Source: an uncultured Eubacterium sp. (GTDB lineage Bacteria; Bacillota; Clostridia; Lachnospirales; Lachnospiraceae). From it: a stretch of 64,000 nucleotides of DNA. The DNA is taken from positions 62,001 to 126,000 of the forward strand of contig CAMEVC010000003.1 of NCBI GenBank assembly GCA_945939115.1. Reading direction: 5' to 3'. This document shows positions 42,408-52,050 of the stretch, in pieces; position 1 is the stretch's first letter, and the number at the start of each line of letters is the position of its first letter. The notes beneath the pieces are model-generated. The model was given only the letters and a program-made list of their open reading frames with translations. It searched no databases and was not told where the DNA came from. The position numbers and the translations under genes are program-made.

Positions 42408-45116
42408 CTAATTATTTATTCTGCTTTCACTGCATGTGAAATATATAACCTGATAATCCTTAGCTATCTCATTAAGAAGTCTCATTCCTCCCTGTATATT
42501 ATTATCATCCAGATTGACAAAAGGGTCGTCGAATATAAGAAACGGCTTCTCATCCTTGTACATAGCCTGTACCAGCGCCATTCTCATACACACCCCTATG
42601 AGGTCCTGTCTTCCCGCACTTAAGCAGTCAATTTCTCTTGGAAGATTCTGCTCAACCACAGTAAGTCTGGTATCAGCATCAATCTGGTAATCATCCGGTT
42701 CATATCCTGTAAGAACTTTATAATAGTGTCTGAAACCGCTCATAACAGGTTCCATGTACTTAGAGGTAAATGTCTGTTTTGACTCCTCCATGATTTCCTT
42801 GGTTTTCTTCAGAAGCTCATACATTTTCTTTTCCTGAGTCTGGGTCTGTTCAAGTTCCTCAAGCGCTTCCCTGCTGCTTTCGCACTCATCCATCTGCTCC
42901 TGCAGGATTTCTAGATGTTTATTGCATTCATTGATATTATTGCCCAGAATCTCAATTTCTTCAGAAGTCTGATTCAGTCTGAATGCAATATCCTCAAGTG
43001 TTGAGTCAGCGCCAGTACCTGTTGCAACCCCCTCCGAAGCAGTGTCCTTAATGCCCTCATACTCTTTAACCAGTGCCATTACACTATCGCCGTTCTCTTT
43101 TTCAAAATCCGATAATCTGCCTATTGCTGCGTCATATCCGGCTTTAGCATGATGATATTCATCTATTCTCTTATCCAGAATACGCAGTCTGTCGCTGAGA
43201 CTATCATCGCAGTCATTTGTGTACTCATTTATAAATGCGTTAACACCGGCAATCTTATTCTCATAATCCTGCTTTAACTTCTGCCGGTTCTCAGCTCCTT
43301 CTCTAAGTCTGTAGTAATCTGCGATATTATTATTAAGCTTTTCCATGGCCAGCTCATAGTTGTCAGCGGCTGAACCCATCTGTATATCATATCTCTCAAA
43401 GAATGCTTTCATCCTCTCGTTAAGGTTATCAAGTTCAGACTTAACGCCATCATCTTCCAGTTCAGAAGCTCTCCTGTTAAGCTCACGGTAATCCTTTATA
43501 TTCTGATATACTCTTGAAATTTCCCACGCAACAGTATCCTTGTTAAACTGTATTGCGTACTCATCACAGAACTCTTTAACCAGCTTGCGGGCGCTCTCTA
43601 TAAATACCCTGTCATCATTAATCTCTGACTCAAGCATTTTAATCTTTTTCTCCGCCTGAGCACCAATCTGTTCCTGTCCGGCTTGAAATTCCTTCTTTCT
43701 GGCAGCCCCGAGACCTGCTGAAACAATACACAGCACAGCTCCCGCCACTAGCGCAACAATTCCCAGACCCATAACAAAAGGAATAAGAACTGCTCCTGCA
43801 ATGGCAGCAACAGCACCTATGATAATTCCCGGCATATACTGATTCTTATACGCTCTGGCATTTTCCTGTCGGCTAAGCTCCGTCTCCTTTGCAATATTAA
43901 GGGCCATTTCCTTGCCCGTAAGCCCCGTCTCTTTCTTTTCACTGCTCATCCATATATCATGAAGCTTATTGATTCTGCTGTCATCCGGAATACCTGCCGC
44001 AAACTGCTCCTCCAAGACTTTAATTCTATCCTGCTCATCCTGCGATAATTTACGGGTCTCTATCTGTTTCTTAAGTTCACCAATTCTCTTTGCAATAGAA
44101 GAATATTCGTTTATCACAGACTCATCGGGAATTCCTGTCGCAAAGACAGACTCCAGGTCTTTCAGCCTGTTCTCCTCATCAGCAGTAAAATGTGATATCT
44201 TACCGCTTATAGCTCCTGCCTGCTCCAGAATATCAATCTGTTCAACTACAGCTTCTCTCTGGGGTATCTCGTCCTTAAAGAACTTTCTGATTTCATCCAG
44301 TGCATTTTTCTTATCTTCACAGTCCTCTACAAGCATCTGATACTTTTCTTTCTCTGCCTGATAATCCTTCTTTCTGCTTAACTCGGACTGTTTTTTCTCA
44401 AGCTCTGACCTCTGTCTTTTCAGATAATCTCTCTTTTCGCAGAATTCATCACGTATCTTTATCTGTTCAGCAATTGTCTTATCAATATCAGAATAATTAT
44501 TAATTTGCGACTTCAATTCAGTTATTCTGGTTTTTCTCTTGGACATTGAGCCTGTAGCCCTTGTGACTGAAAGCTTATTAAGCATCTTCTGAAATCTGTC
44601 TATCACTGTCTCAAAATTGTTAATATCATCTGTATTATCAGCAAGATTGCCAATCTTGGCGTTAATACTGTCCGTTGTCGTTGTGACACAGTCGCTCTGT
44701 GCAATAAACACTGTCCGTTCAAAGGACTGTGCATCTATCTTAAAAAGTTCCTCTCCAAGATTAGATGAATAATCATCACATGGCATATTGGTATCTTTTC
44801 TTGTGAGGACATATTCATCCTCTGCCTGTTTATGTCCGAAAACACGTCTAACAGAATAGGTTAAACCTTCTGCTTCAAATATAATCTCTCCTCCGTAAAC
44901 GCCCTTCTGCCATGGCATAAACCGGTTTCTTTCCTTTTCTGAAATCTTCTTCTTATTCTCATTCTTAAAGCCATAAAACATCACTCTGATGAAGGATGCC
45001 AGAGTACTTTTACCCCAGCCATTATCTTCACATATTGTATTGCACTCTCCGGAAAAATCATAAGTCACATTACTCAGCTTTCCAAAATTCTCGATTCTGC
45101 AACTGATTAGTCTCAT
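42408..45116 (-). CDS. SbcC/YhaN-like SMC-type ATPase
   Basis: 902 residues. N-terminal P-loop EDNGWGKST (30-38) and C-terminal LSAGRQDLIGVCMRMALV signature plus FLIFDDPFVNLDD Walker B are brought together by long coiled coils. At about residues 426-470 two hydrophobic segments interrupt the coil, as in YhaN rather than SbcC, so the protein may touch the membrane. Works with the phosphoesterase whose gene overlaps it by one base. Likely role in DNA end processing; YhaN/YhaO function is not well established. Confidence 0.87.
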   Translation of the reverse strand: MRLISCRIENFGKLSNVTYDFSGECNTICEDNGWGKSTLASFIRVMFYGFKNENKKKISEKERNRFMPWQKGVYGGEIIFEAEGLTYSVRRVFGHKQAEDEYVLTRKDTNMPCDDYSSNLGEELFKIDAQSFERTVFIAQSDCVTTTTDSINAKIGNLADNTDDINNFETVIDRFQKMLNKLSVTRATGSMSKRKTRITELKSQINNYSDIDKTIAEQIKIRDEFCEKRDYLKRQRSELEKKQSELSRKKDYQAEKEKYQMLVEDCEDKKNALDEIRKFFKDEIPQREAVVEQIDILEQAGAISGKISHFTADEENRLKDLESVFATGIPDESVINEYSSIAKRIGELKKQIETRKLSQDEQDRIKVLEEQFAAGIPDDSRINKLHDIWMSSEKKETGLTGKEMALNIAKETELSRQENARAYKNQYMPGIIIGAVAAIAGAVLIPFVMGLGIVALVAGAVLCIVSAGLGAARKKEFQAGQEQIGAQAEKKIKMLESEINDDRVFIESARKLVKEFCDEYAIQFNKDTVAWEISRVYQNIKDYRELNRRASELEDDGVKSELDNLNERMKAFFERYDIQMGSAADNYELAMEKLNNNIADYYRLREGAENRQKLKQDYENKIAGVNAFINEYTNDCDDSLSDRLRILDKRIDEYHHAKAGYDAAIGRLSDFEKENGDSVMALVKEYEGIKDTASEGVATGTGADSTLEDIAFRLNQTSEEIEILGNNINECNKHLEILQEQMDECESSREALEELEQTQTQEKKMYELLKKTKEIMEESKQTFTSKYMEPVMSGFRHYYKVLTGYEPDDYQIDADTRLTVVEQNLPREIDCLSAGRQDLIGVCMRMALVQAMYKDEKPFLIFDDPFVNLDDNNIQGGMRLLNEIAKDYQVIYFTCSESRINN

Positions 45117-46222
45117 TAACCTATTTCCTCCCCCCTGAGTGCCTGCAGTCCAAATCTTATTATTGCCGATTTGTCCTCCTCGCTTATATTGTCCTTAGAC
45201 ATAACATTTCTGATAAATTCCCCCTTAAGAGACACATCATGTTCAAAAGACATATAGTCAACCATAAACGTAGTCATATCTTTAATCTTAAATACATAAA
45301 ATGTATCTTCAAACTGCTTGCATATGTACTCCGTATCCTTTTCACATTCCACATCGAGCGAGCCAGTCAGTTCTATCTTAACAAGACTTTCTCTTGCATA
45401 TCCGGCAGTATCCAGATACTCTTCTACGCGCTTTTTCATGTCAAATGTACTCTCACACCCTGTCACATCTACCTGGGCAACATACACATTTCTTCTTGCA
45501 AAAGGAATAAATGTTGTCTCAGTCTTTCCTGATATATCATCAATATCAAGAACTACAAATCCATGTTCTCCTGCCTCATCAAAGCCTCTTCCCTCCAGAC
45601 ATCCGGAATAACAGTATATTCCTCTGGTGTCAAGCTGTCCCATGGAATACTCATGAACATGTCCCAAAGCCAGGTAATCTATGCCCTTGTTCTTAAGGTC
45701 CTTAAGACTTATAACCTGGGCATTATTCTTAGAAATATGCGATGCTTCCTGACCGTGCAGTACTACAATATTATAATTCTCAACATTTAGTGATAAACTG
45801 CTGTATATGCTTCCGGCATTGTCACAATCCAGCTCAACTCCGGAGATAACAACATTTTTACCCGATGTACTGATGGTATAGCTTGTCCACTCTCTTCCAA
45901 ACATCTTAAGATTATCCGGTATCTCCTCAAGAGATGACACAAAGCTGCCATTATCATGATTCCCTTGCAGATAATAGAATGTAACTTCCGGATTATTAAC
46001 AATAATCTTATATACTTCCTTACGCGCCCCCGCTGAAATGTTTCTTGTATCAAATAAATCTCCGGCAATTATTATATTATTAATATTCTCCTTCAGGGCA
46101 TAGCCCACCATATCCTTGAAAGATGTGAGAAGTTCCCTTTTCCTCTCTCTCGCCTTATCCCTGTCCAGATTGGATGTCATTGCTGAATCAAGATGTATAT
46201 CTGCGCAATGTAAAATTCTCAT
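45116..46222 (-). CDS. SbcD/YhaO-like metallophosphoesterase
   Basis: 368 residues. Calcineurin-like metal motifs in order: CADIHLDS (7-14), AGDLFDTRN, QGNHDNG, VLHGQE and LGHVHEYS. These match the Mre11/SbcD/YhaO nucleases. It is the nuclease partner of the adjacent ATPase. The promoter would lie in the short divergent gap to galM. Confidence 0.9.
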   Translation of the reverse strand: MRILHCADIHLDSAMTSNLDRDKARERKRELLTSFKDMVGYALKENINNIIIAGDLFDTRNISAGARKEVYKIIVNNPEVTFYYLQGNHDNGSFVSSLEEIPDNLKMFGREWTSYTISTSGKNVVISGVELDCDNAGSIYSSLSLNVENYNIVVLHGQEASHISKNNAQVISLKDLKNKGIDYLALGHVHEYSMGQLDTRGIYCYSGCLEGRGFDEAGEHGFVVLDIDDISGKTETTFIPFARRNVYVAQVDVTGCESTFDMKKRVEEYLDTAGYARESLVKIELTGSLDVECEKDTEYICKQFEDTFYVFKIKDMTTFMVDYMSFEHDVSLKGEFIRNVMSKDNISEEDKSAIIRFGLQALRGEEIG

Positions 46223-46375
46223 ACCTGCTCTATAAATCCCCCATGTTTATTATTATAACTAAAAAATTATAGCATATTTTTGGCCAAAAATATAGAACTT
46301 CTTTACATAAAATGATATACTTGGAATATAATAACATGTCATTTTATTACATTTACTCACTCAAGGAGAATATAT

Positions 46376-47356
46376 ATGGACATCTCAGTTCAGCATTGGG
46401 GATATCTTCCCGACAAAACCCCGGCTCATCTTATAACAATCTATAATAATAATATCAGACTTACTGTATCTGATTACGGAGCCATATTTCAATCTATGCT
46501 TGTGAAAGACCGCTCCGGCATTGCTCATGACATTATTTTAGGATATGACGACCTTATATCATATTATAATGACAAGCAGAATTTCGGCGGAACCATGGGA
46601 AGATATGCCAATAGAATTGCAGGCGCCAGAATAACTCTGGATGGAAGAGAATGGATGCTCACTGCTAACGAAGGCAGCAATATGCTCCACGGAGGAAGAG
46701 GTTTTAACAAATGTATGTGGGAGTACTCTGCTGATTCTGACTATCTCACTCTCTCATTGAGAAGCCCTCATCTTGACAATGGTTTTCCAGGAAACCTTAC
46801 CGTTACCCAGCGGATTTCTCTGACAGACCATAATTCAATTCTTGTGGAATATGATGCATATTCAGACATGGATACCGTCTGCAGCCTTACTAATCACAGT
46901 TATTTTAACTTTTCCGGTGTTAAGAATGTCGCCGGATACACAGTAACCATCGGTGCAGATTCATATACTCCTGTTGACTCTCACTGTATTCCTACCGGAA
47001 AGATTGTTCCTGTTGATGGTACTGTCTATGATTTCAGAACGCCTAAGTGCGTGGGCTTTGATTATATCGATGTCAACTATGCCCTCTCTCCTGATAAAGA
47101 ATTTGCCGCCACTGTAACTGACCCTGATGTGGATATCTCCATGAGTATCAGAACCGATTTTCCCGGACTTCAGTTATATAATGGCAATTATATCGGCGAC
47201 TGTATTGGAAAATATGGCAGGAAATATAATGACCAGCACGGAATATGCTTTGAGCCGCAGAATTTCCCTGATGCAATGCATCACAATAACTTCCCATCAC
47301 CGGTCCTTCATGCGGGAGAGCATATGTTAAGATACATAGAATACTGTTTTAATTAA
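46376..47356 (+). CDS. galM: Aldose 1-epimerase (galactose mutarotase)
   Basis: 326 residues. FGGTMGRYANRIAGARI, NEGSNMLHGGRGFNKCMW (His), LTNHSYFNFSG (His) and ICFEPQNFPDA (Glu) give the active-site set of GalM. It interconverts alpha and beta anomers of hexoses, useful for sugars released by the glycosidase and phosphorylase nearby. AAGGAG precedes the ATG. Confidence 0.93.
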   Translation: MDISVQHWGYLPDKTPAHLITIYNNNIRLTVSDYGAIFQSMLVKDRSGIAHDIILGYDDLISYYNDKQNFGGTMGRYANRIAGARITLDGREWMLTANEGSNMLHGGRGFNKCMWEYSADSDYLTLSLRSPHLDNGFPGNLTVTQRISLTDHNSILVEYDAYSDMDTVCSLTNHSYFNFSGVKNVAGYTVTIGADSYTPVDSHCIPTGKIVPVDGTVYDFRTPKCVGFDYIDVNYALSPDKEFAATVTDPDVDISMSIRTDFPGLQLYNGNYIGDCIGKYGRKYNDQHGICFEPQNFPDAMHHNNFPSPVLHAGEHMLRYIEYCFN

Positions 47357-47363
47357 AAAAGCA

Positions 47364-47395
47364 TCCCTGATATCACATTAAAGTAATATCAGGGA
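47364..47395. terminator. Bidirectional terminator galM / ABC operon
   Basis: TCCCTGATAT and ATATCAGGGA arms, T-runs on both strands. Confidence 0.9.
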
Positions 47396-47445
47396 CACTT
47401 TTTTGCACAATAATATATTATCTTATGATTATAAGCTGCTCTTAC

Positions 47446-48351
47446 TTAGCCCTTAACGCCACCAAGGGTAACGCCGCGGACAATAAACTTTGAAAGTAAC
47501 ATATAAACTATAATTACAGGTACAATCGCAAAGGCAATCATCATATATACCTGGCCCATATCAAACTTCAGGAAATCCGCACTACGAAGCTGCGCTATAA
47601 GCAAAGGCAGTGTCTTCTTACTCGCTTTGTTTATAAGCAGTGAAGGAACAAAGTAATTATTCCATGATGCAACAAAAGTAAATATCATCTGAACTGCTAA
47701 TGCCGGCTTCATAAGCGGCAGTACTATCTGATTAAATATCCTGAATTCTCTGGCGCCGTCAATTCTAGCCGCCTCGATAAGCGCCATAGGCAACACACTA
47801 TCCATATACTGCTTTATAAAGAAGAATACGGTCGGTGCCGCTATAGAAGGAACAATCAGAGGAATAAATGAATTCATAAGTCCCCAGTCTCCCATCAGCT
47901 TTACAAATCCAAGTGCTGAAACCTGTGTTGGTACCATCATTATAAGAAGAATGAATGTAAATGCAAACTTTTTCAGCTTAAAATTGTATGCATGGATTGC
48001 ATATGCTGTCATGGCTGAAAAATATACAGACAAAAGTGCTGAACATGCTGAGACAAACAAACTGTTCAGCATACCGCTTATTACCGGAATGTTCTCATTA
48101 GCCAGAACATTTTTCAGGTTTGGAATAAATGACTTTCCCGGAATAAATGAGAATCCCTTCTGTATATCCGGATGAGACCTTGTTGTATTAATTATAAGCA
48201 CATAGAAAGAGAATAAGCACAAAAATGTTATCAATATAAGCACTATATAACATAACACTCTCTCAATTGTAAGTACAACCTTATCCTTTGCACCTGCCTT
48301 TGCACCTTTTACTGTTGCCGCAGAGGCTTTGCTATTATTAGTTTCACCCAT
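47446..48351 (-). CDS. Sugar ABC transporter permease (MalG type)
   Basis: 301 residues, six membrane helices. The EAA loop EAARIDGAREFRIFNQIVLP contacts the ATPase; none is encoded here, so a shared MsmK-type ATPase is expected. Last gene of the lacI-binding protein-permease-permease operon, taken to import cellobiose or cellodextrins. Confidence 0.92.
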   Translation of the reverse strand: MGETNNSKASAATVKGAKAGAKDKVVLTIERVLCYIVLILITFLCLFSFYVLIINTTRSHPDIQKGFSFIPGKSFIPNLKNVLANENIPVISGMLNSLFVSACSALLSVYFSAMTAYAIHAYNFKLKKFAFTFILLIMMVPTQVSALGFVKLMGDWGLMNSFIPLIVPSIAAPTVFFFIKQYMDSVLPMALIEAARIDGAREFRIFNQIVLPLMKPALAVQMIFTFVASWNNYFVPSLLINKASKKTLPLLIAQLRSADFLKFDMGQVYMMIAFAIVPVIIVYMLLSKFIVRGVTLGGVKG

Positions 48352-48352
48352 A

Positions 48353-49303
48353 TCACTTTGCCTCCTTTATCTTTTTCTTCTTGGCTTTTCTGATTCCTGC
48401 GGCCTCCATATCCTTAGTAATATAATTAAATACAAAGATACTCAGTATCGCTGTTACAATAAACAAAATAACGGAAAGTGCACCAGCCAGTCCATAATTC
48501 TTACTGTACAGATGCTTATTCAGATACATGATAATGGTCATGCTGGTTCTGTCAGGATTACCATTACCATTAGTAAGAATCTGTGGCACATCAAACATCT
48601 GGATACCACCAATTAATGATGTAATAAGTGTATATGCCAGAATAGGCTTTATAAGCGGAAGCGTAATCTTGCCAAATATCTGTCCCGAACTGGCTCCATC
48701 AATTCTTGCTGCCTCAAACAGACACGGATCTACTCCCATAATAGCAGCCATAAGAATTATAGTGGTATTACCAAACCACATAAGGAAGTTCATAAGAGCG
48801 ATAAGTCCTCTTGCTCCGGCAACCTCCGCCAGAAATCTATATGTAGGCAGTCCCATACTGTTAAGCATGTTGTTGATTGGTCCCTGATCTGCGAATATAG
48901 CATAAAATAACATAGCAAATGCGGACGCCATAATCAGGTTAGGCATATAGATTATTGTCTTAAAAAATCCGGTACATCTCAATCTTAATCTAAGATCAGT
49001 AAACCATGACGCCAAAATTAAAGAAATAAGAATCTGTGGAATAAATCCCATAAGCCACATTATGACTGTATTCTTCAGATAGAGCAATGTATCACCGTTA
49101 AACAGTATGGTCTTGTAATTATCTAATCCAACAAACTTAGGTCCAACCTGCATAAGTCCAACCATGTAGTTCTCAAAAAAACTGTTATAAAATGTAGATA
49201 TCAACGGTATCAATGAAAATACTATATATACTGCAAAGAACGGTATAAGAAATATGTAGCCCCACTTGGCGTAACTAACAAACTTTTTCTTCTTTTTTTC
49301 CAT
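48353..49303 (-). CDS. Sugar ABC transporter permease (MalF type)
   Basis: 316 residues from the ATG at 49301-49303 (GGAG seven bases before it; the longer open frame would run into the intercistronic hairpin). Six or more membrane helices after a lysine-rich N-terminus, and the EAA loop EAARIDGASSGQIFGKITLP. Pairs with the permease one base downstream. Confidence 0.9.
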   Translation of the reverse strand: MEKKKKKFVSYAKWGYIFLIPFFAVYIVFSLIPLISTFYNSFFENYMVGLMQVGPKFVGLDNYKTILFNGDTLLYLKNTVIMWLMGFIPQILISLILASWFTDLRLRLRCTGFFKTIIYMPNLIMASAFAMLFYAIFADQGPINNMLNSMGLPTYRFLAEVAGARGLIALMNFLMWFGNTTIILMAAIMGVDPCLFEAARIDGASSGQIFGKITLPLIKPILAYTLITSLIGGIQMFDVPQILTNGNGNPDRTSMTIIMYLNKHLYSKNYGLAGALSVILFIVTAILSIFVFNYITKDMEAAGIRKAKKKKIKEAK

Positions 49304-49329
49304 ACATATCTCCATTCCTGCCAAATAAA

Positions 49330-49371
49330 AAGGCACAGCCTTATAAAATATTATTATAATGACTGTGCCTT
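49330..49371 (-). terminator. Intercistronic hairpin after the binding-protein gene
   Basis: AAGGCACAG and CTGTGCCTT arms with a 24-base AT-rich loop, then TTTTTATTT. A partial terminator or mRNA-stabilising hairpin that would favour high levels of the binding protein over the permeases. Confidence 0.7.
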
Positions 49372-49390
49372 AATGACTAGCAATTAATAA

Positions 49391-50746
49391 TTACTTTGAA
49401 AGGTTTGGATACTTCTCGACAGCTGCCTTATAGAAGTTATCAAGAGCCTTATCCTTTGTTACATTGCCATCGAAGTAATCCTTCATAGCCTTCTGGAATT
49501 CTTCGTTAAGACCCTGGTCATATGAAGAGATATTCTTCATGCTGATCTTAGGAGCTGACTTAGCAAATAACTTGATATGATTCTGTCCGCCAAGGAATGA
49601 TGACTTGAAGTCACTGTTAGCAATTTCATTCATACCTGTTGTTGTATTAGTATAATCCTGAGTATCTTCTGTGATCTTCTTCATTGTAGCCTTATCACAG
49701 CAGAGTGTCTTCATAACATCCTTTACAAGGTTGGCATTATCTGTTCCTGCTGCAGCACAGATCCATGTACCACCCCAATAGTAGCTCTGTGGACCTTCAC
49801 AAACCGCATAGTCACCATAGATACCGTTACCAACTTCTTCCTTACCGCCTTCCTTAACAGGAGTTGCAAGTGAGTTACCTAAAAGAGTGAAGTTAATTCC
49901 CCATGTTGAGTAGAAGAAACCAAATACCTTACCTGAAGGGCCCTGATCTGCTGCCCATGTTGAATCCCAGAGAGATGACTTATTGTTGTATCCCTTGTCT
50001 GTGTATGTCTTTGTCTGGTCAACCCACTTCATAATGTTGGCATCAATCTGAATCTTGTTGTTAGAATCAACCCAAGGAGCTGAAACGTTGTTAGAGAATA
50101 CTCTGTATGAATCATCATAACCTGAGAGCATCTTATAACCCTTAGCAGCAGCCTGCTCAGCAACCTTATCGAACTTATCCCATGATGAAAGGGCTTCCTG
50201 AACCTTATCCGGATCATCTGTTCCAAGAACATCCTTAGCTATAGAACGTCTGTAAGCAAACAGTCCCGGAGTAGCCTGCCATGTTGTAGCCTTAAGCTTG
50301 CCCTTGCTGTCTGTTGCGATATCCTTTGTGTACTGATACATATCCTTAAGGTCATCATCTGTAAGACCGATATCCTTAACATCAAGTGTATAATCACTAT
50401 TTACATACTTTAAAGCATAATCAGCTTCGATAAGGAACATATCAATCTTATCATCTGCTGCTGCATCTTTCTGCTTTAATAATGCTGCATCAAGAGCATT
50501 CTGATATGCATTGTTTTCGTTAGGAGTTATAACCCAGTTAACCTTTACGTCTGAAGGAACATTCTTGTAATATCCCTCAAATCTGCTCTTAAATTCCTCA
50601 TTCCAGCAATAAATGTTAAGAACCTTTCCCTGCTTATCAGGATCAGTGTTAACATTGGCTGACGAACTACTCTTTGAACCACAGCCAGCTAATGTGGAAA
50701 GCACCATAATTGTACCAAGTGCCAGGCTTAATAATTTCTTTTTCAT
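49391..50746 (-). CDS. Sugar ABC transporter substrate-binding lipoprotein
   Basis: 451 residues. Lipobox LAGC (C22), then a Ser-rich spacer and a type 1 sugar-binding fold (VLNIYCWNEEFKSRFEGYY, GYNNKSSLWDSTWAADQGP in part). The context with GH94 and GH1 enzymes suggests cellobiose or cello-oligosaccharides as ligand; the fold alone does not show this. Confidence 0.9.
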   Translation of the reverse strand: MKKKLLSLALGTIMVLSTLAGCGSKSSSSANVNTDPDKQGKVLNIYCWNEEFKSRFEGYYKNVPSDVKVNWVITPNENNAYQNALDAALLKQKDAAADDKIDMFLIEADYALKYVNSDYTLDVKDIGLTDDDLKDMYQYTKDIATDSKGKLKATTWQATPGLFAYRRSIAKDVLGTDDPDKVQEALSSWDKFDKVAEQAAAKGYKMLSGYDDSYRVFSNNVSAPWVDSNNKIQIDANIMKWVDQTKTYTDKGYNNKSSLWDSTWAADQGPSGKVFGFFYSTWGINFTLLGNSLATPVKEGGKEEVGNGIYGDYAVCEGPQSYYWGGTWICAAAGTDNANLVKDVMKTLCCDKATMKKITEDTQDYTNTTTGMNEIANSDFKSSFLGGQNHIKLFAKSAPKISMKNISSYDQGLNEEFQKAMKDYFDGNVTKDKALDNFYKAAVEKYPNLSK

Positions 50747-50779
50747 AAAAAATCCTCCATTAAATAAATGTTTAAAATA

Positions 50780-51778
50780 CTAGTTTCCTGTTCTCTTAAT
50801 TGTTTCCCCTTCGATTAGTTTTGCATCTACAACAATCCGCTTTACTATTGTTGCCCTGGGATTCTCTATCGCACTTATAAGCTCATCTGCGGCAATCCTG
50901 CCGATCTCCCTGGTATCCTGCCGAATTGTTGTAATCTTAGGATTCAACATCTGCGAAAATCTTGTTCCATCGTACCCTGCAATAGACACATCCTCAGGAC
51001 AATGCAAATTCATATTATTAATTGCATTCCTTCCGCCAACCACGGACATATCATCCGGATAGAAAATACATGTCGGTGGCTCCTTCAGTTCCAGCAGCTC
51101 ATATGTAAGTTCCTCTGACTTCACAGAATCAAGATATGTAGACGCTTTAACATATTCATCCGGAACCTCCGCACCTAATTCATCCATTGTCTTGTAGTAG
51201 GCTGCCAGACGCTCTTTCGTAACCTCTGATTCGCTATTGCCGTGAATATAAGCTATTCTCCTGTGTCCCATGCTGTACGCATAACGTACTAACTCACTCA
51301 TCCCTTTCACGTTGTTAGAATTGACCGATGTACTTCCATTAAAAATGTAGTCGATGGTCACAACTGGTAGTCTCCCGTTAACCATTTCATAGATTTCAGG
51401 ATTACTGAAATCCTCACAAGCTAATAGCACGCCGTCAAAATTCCTGTACAGACAATGTTCATAGAAAGTCATCTTCTTTGAATGGTTACTTACAAATGTT
51501 ATATCATACCCCTTTTTCTCTGCCTCATTCTTAAAACTTTCAAGAACCTCTGCGAAATACTCATGGGCAAGACCATTGTTAAGAAGAACTCCTATGTTAT
51601 ATGATCTGTTCGTCTTAAGTGCCCTGGCTGCCGAATTGGGATAATACCCAAGTCTGTTGGCAGTCTCCTTAATTCTTCTGCGTGTCTCTTCGCTGATGTC
51701 ACTATGGTCATTGAGAGCTTTGCTTACTGTAGCAATTGAAACTCCACATTCTACAGCAACATCTTTCATAGATACCAT
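50780..51778 (-). CDS. LacI-family regulator of the cellobiose locus
   Basis: 332 residues from the ATG at 51776-51778; AAAGGA lies 8 bases before it and MVSMKDVAVECGVSIATVSK is the usual LacI start, although the frame is open 8 codons further. Helix-turn-helix and hinge (NSAARALKTNRS) then the periplasmic-binding-like sensor domain with YDGTRFSQMLNPKITTIRQD. Probably represses both arms of the locus via the repeated operator and is itself in the transporter operon. Confidence 0.92.
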   Translation of the reverse strand: MVSMKDVAVECGVSIATVSKALNDHSDISEETRRRIKETANRLGYYPNSAARALKTNRSYNIGVLLNNGLAHEYFAEVLESFKNEAEKKGYDITFVSNHSKKMTFYEHCLYRNFDGVLLACEDFSNPEIYEMVNGRLPVVTIDYIFNGSTSVNSNNVKGMSELVRYAYSMGHRRIAYIHGNSESEVTKERLAAYYKTMDELGAEVPDEYVKASTYLDSVKSEELTYELLELKEPPTCIFYPDDMSVVGGRNAINNMNLHCPEDVSIAGYDGTRFSQMLNPKITTIRQDTREIGRIAADELISAIENPRATIVKRIVVDAKLIEGETIKRTGN

Positions 51779-51799
51779 AGATTCATTCCTTTCGTGCAT

Positions 51800-51814
51800 C
51801 ACTTAATCGTTTTC
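51800..51814. promoter_or_regulatory. LacI-type operator copy 1
   Basis: CACTTAATCGTTTTC (GAAAACGATTAAGTG on the minus strand), with a central CG as in LacI-family sites, at about +2 to +16 of the regulator/ABC transcript. Confidence 0.65.
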
Positions 51815-51822
51815 GTAATTCA

Positions 51823-51851
51823 AATATACATCATATCAAATATAAATGCAA
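51823..51851 (-). promoter_or_regulatory. Promoter of the lacI-ABC operon
   Basis: Minus strand: TTGCAT (51846-51851), 17-base spacer, TATATT (51823-51828), 45 bases before the regulator start. Confidence 0.65.
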
Positions 51852-51897
51852 GCTCTTTTGCAAATTTATCCTATTTTTCTATTTTATATCCGATTTT

Positions 51898-51914
51898 TTG
51901 TGCATTTCTCACAA
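51898..51914. promoter_or_regulatory. 17-base palindrome shared with the fructose operon
   Basis: TTGTGCATTTCTCACAA, arms TTGTG and CACAA with a 7-base centre, between the divergent promoters. 15 of 17 bases match the site at 37584-37600, and both follow a T-run. Confidence 0.5.
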
Positions 51915-51939
51915 TTATTGATTTTTCACTAAATAATAA

Positions 51940-51968
51940 TTGATTTAATTTCAGGCTTAAAATATACT
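51940..51968 (+). promoter_or_regulatory. Promoter of the GH94-GH1 operon
   Basis: TTGATT (51940-51945), 17-base spacer, TATACT (51963-51968). Confidence 0.65.
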
Positions 51969-52005
51969 TTAATATATAATCAATAATATATTCATACTCC
52001 AAATG

Positions 52006-52020
52006 CACTTAATCGTTTTC
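52006..52020. promoter_or_regulatory. LacI-type operator copy 2
   Basis: The same 15 bases as copy 1 (CACTTAATCGTTTTC), 30 bases before the phosphorylase start and some 30 bases into the transcript, where a bound repressor would block elongation. Confidence 0.65.
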
Positions 52021-52050
52021 TATAAATTATATGCGTACAGGAGGTATAAT

